Below the pieces are notes generated by a model, which saw only the letters and a program-made list of their open reading frames with translations, had not been told where the DNA came from and did not search any database. 64,000 nt of DNA from Ischnura elegans (taxonomy: Eukaryota > Arthropoda > Insecta > Odonata > Coenagrionidae): the NCBI RefSeq assembly GCF_921293095.1, contig NC_060254.1, forward strand, positions 12,276,001 through 12,340,000, written 5' to 3'. Positions 61,380 through 64,000 of the stretch are shown in pieces (position 1 is the stretch's first letter; each line of letters opens with the position of its first letter). The position numbers and the translations under genes were made by a program.

Positions 61380-61575
61380 GGAGTCAAAATGACTCCCTTT
61401 GGTAGTTAAAGGTAAATTTTGAAAAACGTGCACTATTTTATTTTCTAGAATTATTTTAATCGCACAGCCTTATTTTGTGTCGAAAATGAATAAAAGTCAC
61501 GGAATTTCAGGCCGGAATTCGGAAAATTTTAGACAGGGCAGAGAAATAAAAATGGCGAGGAGTCAAAATGACTCC
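61380..61575. repeat. Subterminal GGAGTCA palindromes, two right copies
   Basis: GGAGTCAAAATGACTCC occurs at 61380-61396 and 61559-61575. Each is followed on the plus strand by a GGTAGTT terminal-like motif (TTTGGTAGTTA and ATCGGTAGTTC). The outer one belongs to the terminal repeat; the inner one duplicates it 179 bp inward. Confidence 0.85.
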
Positions 61576-61595
61576 ATCGGTAGTTCTAGTGTTAA

Positions 61596-62653
61596 CGTAT
61601 AGTGCATTTCCCTTGATATTTCTCTAAAATCACGGGGAAAATACGTTGTTTGATACTCGGGATGGAACGGCTTGAATAACGTTGTAAAGATTTATTTTAC
61701 ACCGTTTTGGGAAAAAATTAGGTTTAAAATACACAGTTGAGAACTGATTTTTGCCTTGCCGCAGTAATTTCCCGCAAGTAAATATTTTAATAAAAAAAAT
61801 AAAGTCAGAGACCTGTGAGATATTAATCCACAAGCATCACACCCCCACAATGCGTACGAAGGTATCAAATCACGATATGAAACATAAAATGGCTATTGAT
61901 CAAGTATTTTGCGCAGGAATTGGTGCTTGGTGTTTTTTATTAATGTCGATTTTAAATATTTTACTTCCTTATTCTTTCCATCAGGTAAAAAAAACTAGAA
62001 TACATATTTGCCACCTGCGCCTCGATTCTTGAGTCAATAGTGCCATTTCTCGCCATAACTTGCCATTCAAAGATATCTTTCATTTCACAAAAATACTCTT
62101 TCGTTTAATGAGAAGTTGGATTGTTACCATCCCACGAGAAATATTCTCTTGGCCTCCGGACCCTTGAGGCGTAAGAAGTCAAAGACTATTTTTCAGTTGA
62201 CAGCAATAAAATTTCGGCAGACGCGATTTTGTTCCCGGAGACGCAGCTGTTCGCTGTTTGCCAATTTGCCACGAGACAGCGCTCGCATCGACGTACACTA
62301 AGGGGGTGACCCTTGAGGGTCACGCCATCTGGAACAATAGAGCACTTGTTTACCCACTTAATTAGGAGTGCCGAAATAGCGAGTGATGGAATGGTCCATA
62401 TGCAAACGAGAAATTTTTACCTTTCGGTGTTGCGGTGAGTGCGTGGGCGAGTGGGTTGGCTTCATCGAACGGGGGTGTGCGGCTTTTCTTTCCGAATGAC
62501 GCGCGAGAGTGCGGCGTGAAATAACTCCGGCGTCACTCCAGTTGCATCCTCTTCTCCCTGGAGAGATGCGGCAGAGGAGAGAGGTAAAGATAATATGATC
62601 ACAATATCACCCAGCGAAGAGTCAAGAGAGTCTCCATAATGGTCTCCCGATAC
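61596..62653. other. Gene-free DNA
   Basis: No gene recognised. A short perfect inverted repeat GTGACCCTTGAGGGTCAC lies at 62306-62323. About 62420-62590 is richer in G+C. Confidence 0.5.
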
Positions 62654-63222
62654 ATAGGAAGTTTTAAACTAGAACTATTCGCCACAATTCAACAAAAAGC
62701 GTCGAAGCAGTTCATTTAATTTTTACCAAATGAACCGTTGACGATAAAAATCTAGAAAAATCCAAATTCTACAGTACATAAAAATTACACTGTTGTGGAG
62801 CATGGACATATTTTTATAATTAATTACTTACTGTAGTTTATGACATATATGAAGTTGTAAAATAGGACTATACGCCACAATTCAACAAAAAGCGTCGAAG
62901 TAGTTCATTTAATTTTTACCAAATGACACATCGCTGATAAAAATCTAGAAAAATCCAAATTCTACTGTACATAAAAATTACACTGTTGTGGAGCATGAAC
63001 ATATTTTTATAATTAATTACTGTAGTTTATGAAATATAGGAAGTTTTAAACTAGGACTATACGCCACAATTTAACAAAAAGCGTCGAAGTAGTTAATTTA
63101 ATTTCTGCCAAATGACACATTGACGATAAAAATCTAGAAGAATCAAAATTATGGAGTACTTAAAAATTACACTCTTGTGGAGCATGAACATATTTTTATA
63201 ACTAATTACAGTAGGATAAGAG
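62654..63222 (+). repeat. Tandem array, three copies of a ~190-bp unit
   Basis: Units start at about 62658, 62851 and 63040 (periods 193 and 189). Each contains CGCCACAATTCAACAAAAAG-like, GATAAAAATCTAGAA, TAAAAATTACACT and TTGTGGAGCATG blocks, then ATTTTTATAA. The first two copies are closest; the third is more diverged and truncated at its end. The unit length is in the usual range for insect satellite monomers, but this array is short. Confidence 0.9.
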
Positions 63223-64000
63223 AAATAATATTAAAACATATTAAATTAAAATTATACCAAATTAAATAATATTAACGTAGGAAATACATTTTTCTCTGAT
63301 TTTGAAATTTTATTTTTAATTTAAAATTTAATAGGATTAATCTTTCTAAGCATTGTACAGCCTATACTGCATTCTTGAAAATATTATTATCATAGAAACA
63401 GGTAGGGCAACAGGTTTTCTAGTACCATTTTTACATATTCATAATGTTCAAAACTAATTTAGAAAACAGAAAAAAATCCATAAGGACTACATTGAATACC
63501 CAAAAACCTTTATGTTTAGTATTTTCGATATCAAAATCTCCCAGGACACCACATAGTTTTAGTTTTAGCATAAGAACTAATTTACTAGTACTATACTCGA
63601 ATGGAAATTCCTAGAGCTCAAAGGATTTTGGTAATGATAAAGTTTATGTGTAAAACGTTTGCTAAAAGGGGTGATATTTTAACAGGCAAAACGAACAATA
63701 AGGGGATCATAAATAAAACCTGTGGACTAGCAGCTGTATCCGTACATGAGTATAAAAATTATTTCCTTGAGCTTTATTCTAAAAACTATTTCTTTGAATT
63801 TCATGGTCTAGACCAAGACATGTCTAATTGTTTTCTATTGAGGTACCTACGTACCCACGTAAAAACCTAGTCACGTGTTCATTTTCTAGCCTTAGTTTTT
63901 CCTGAAAGGCAAAATACCATATTAAGTCCGATCATTCAAGCGTTATTTCCTCATGTTCGCACGTTATAATTAATTTCATTTCAAGGAATGCTGTGGGCAC
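63223..64000. other. Gene-free AT-rich DNA to the window end
   Basis: No gene or element recognised. An 89-codon frame at 63601-63870 shows no domain. Confidence 0.5.

Larger units (their letters stand above)
59033..61591 (-). mobile_element. piggyBac-like transposon, degenerate copy
   Basis: TTAA at 59029-59032 and 61592-61595 flanks a 2559-bp element. The ends read CACTAGGAATACCGG and (inverted) CACTAGAACTACCGA. A second copy of the terminal motif, CTAGAACTACCGA, lies inside the left end at about 59061-59073, followed by the palindromic GGAGTCATTTTGACTCC that also follows the right end. The interior codes for a broken piggyBac transposase on the minus strand. TTAA targeting, end motif and protein agree with each other. 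Confidence 0.9.

Noticed and set aside
1..64000. CRISPR arrays, bacterial operons, rRNA genes, telomeric TTAGG arrays
   Set aside because: None seen; the sequence is eukaryotic and the only tandem repeats are the minisatellite, the ~190-bp array and simple repeats.

Overview
The window looks like an arthropod, most likely insect, nuclear chromosome. It has one recognisable protein gene, a single-exon Toll receptor of the long 18-wheeler/Toll-6/Toll-7/Tollo class, set in more than 55 kb of AT-rich non-coding DNA littered with old transposon copies. I cannot name the species. The basis for 'insect' is the intronless long-Toll architecture, together with hAT-, pogo-, piggyBac- and Penelope-type repeats and tRNA-derived SINEs.

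Layout. Positions 1-3161: CpG-rich, purine/pyrimidine-skewed upstream DNA with a perfect 54-bp palindrome at 170-223; probably promoter and 5' UTR of the Toll gene. Positions 3585-7973 (+): the Toll CDS with signal peptide, two LRR blocks with cysteine-rich caps, one membrane span, and a TIR domain carrying an unusual insertion in its BB-loop region. Positions 7974-9460: AU-rich putative 3' UTR with candidate polyadenylation signals. Positions 9.5-34 kb: no gene; foldback elements, a 38-bp minisatellite, a 1.4-kb element with inverted termini, hairpins, and several GC/CpG-rich islands. Positions 34.2-36.6 kb: a nest of small DNA transposons, three hAT-type elements with 8-bp target duplications and one pogo/Tigger-like element flanked by TA, plus a tRNA-like SINE head. 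Positions 39.4-39.9 kb: two long hairpins. Positions 45.1-45.7 kb: a pyrimidine-skewed tract. Positions 53.7-56.2 kb: a second repeat cluster (hAT MITE, SINE with a conserved core, another hAT MITE with a perfect 8-bp duplication). Positions 58.36-58.79 kb: a truncated Penelope-like retroelement remnant whose terminal repeats lie in inverted orientation. Positions 59.03-61.59 kb: a dead piggyBac-like element on the minus strand, flanked by TTAA. Positions 62.65-63.22 kb: three copies of a ~190-bp tandem repeat.

The genes do not form an operon or pathway. The Toll gene is the only host gene I can support, and the CpG-rich islands scattered over the flanking desert are possible cis-regulatory DNA for it. 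All element calls come from reading terminal repeats, target-site duplications and conserved peptide motifs directly. No database search was possible.
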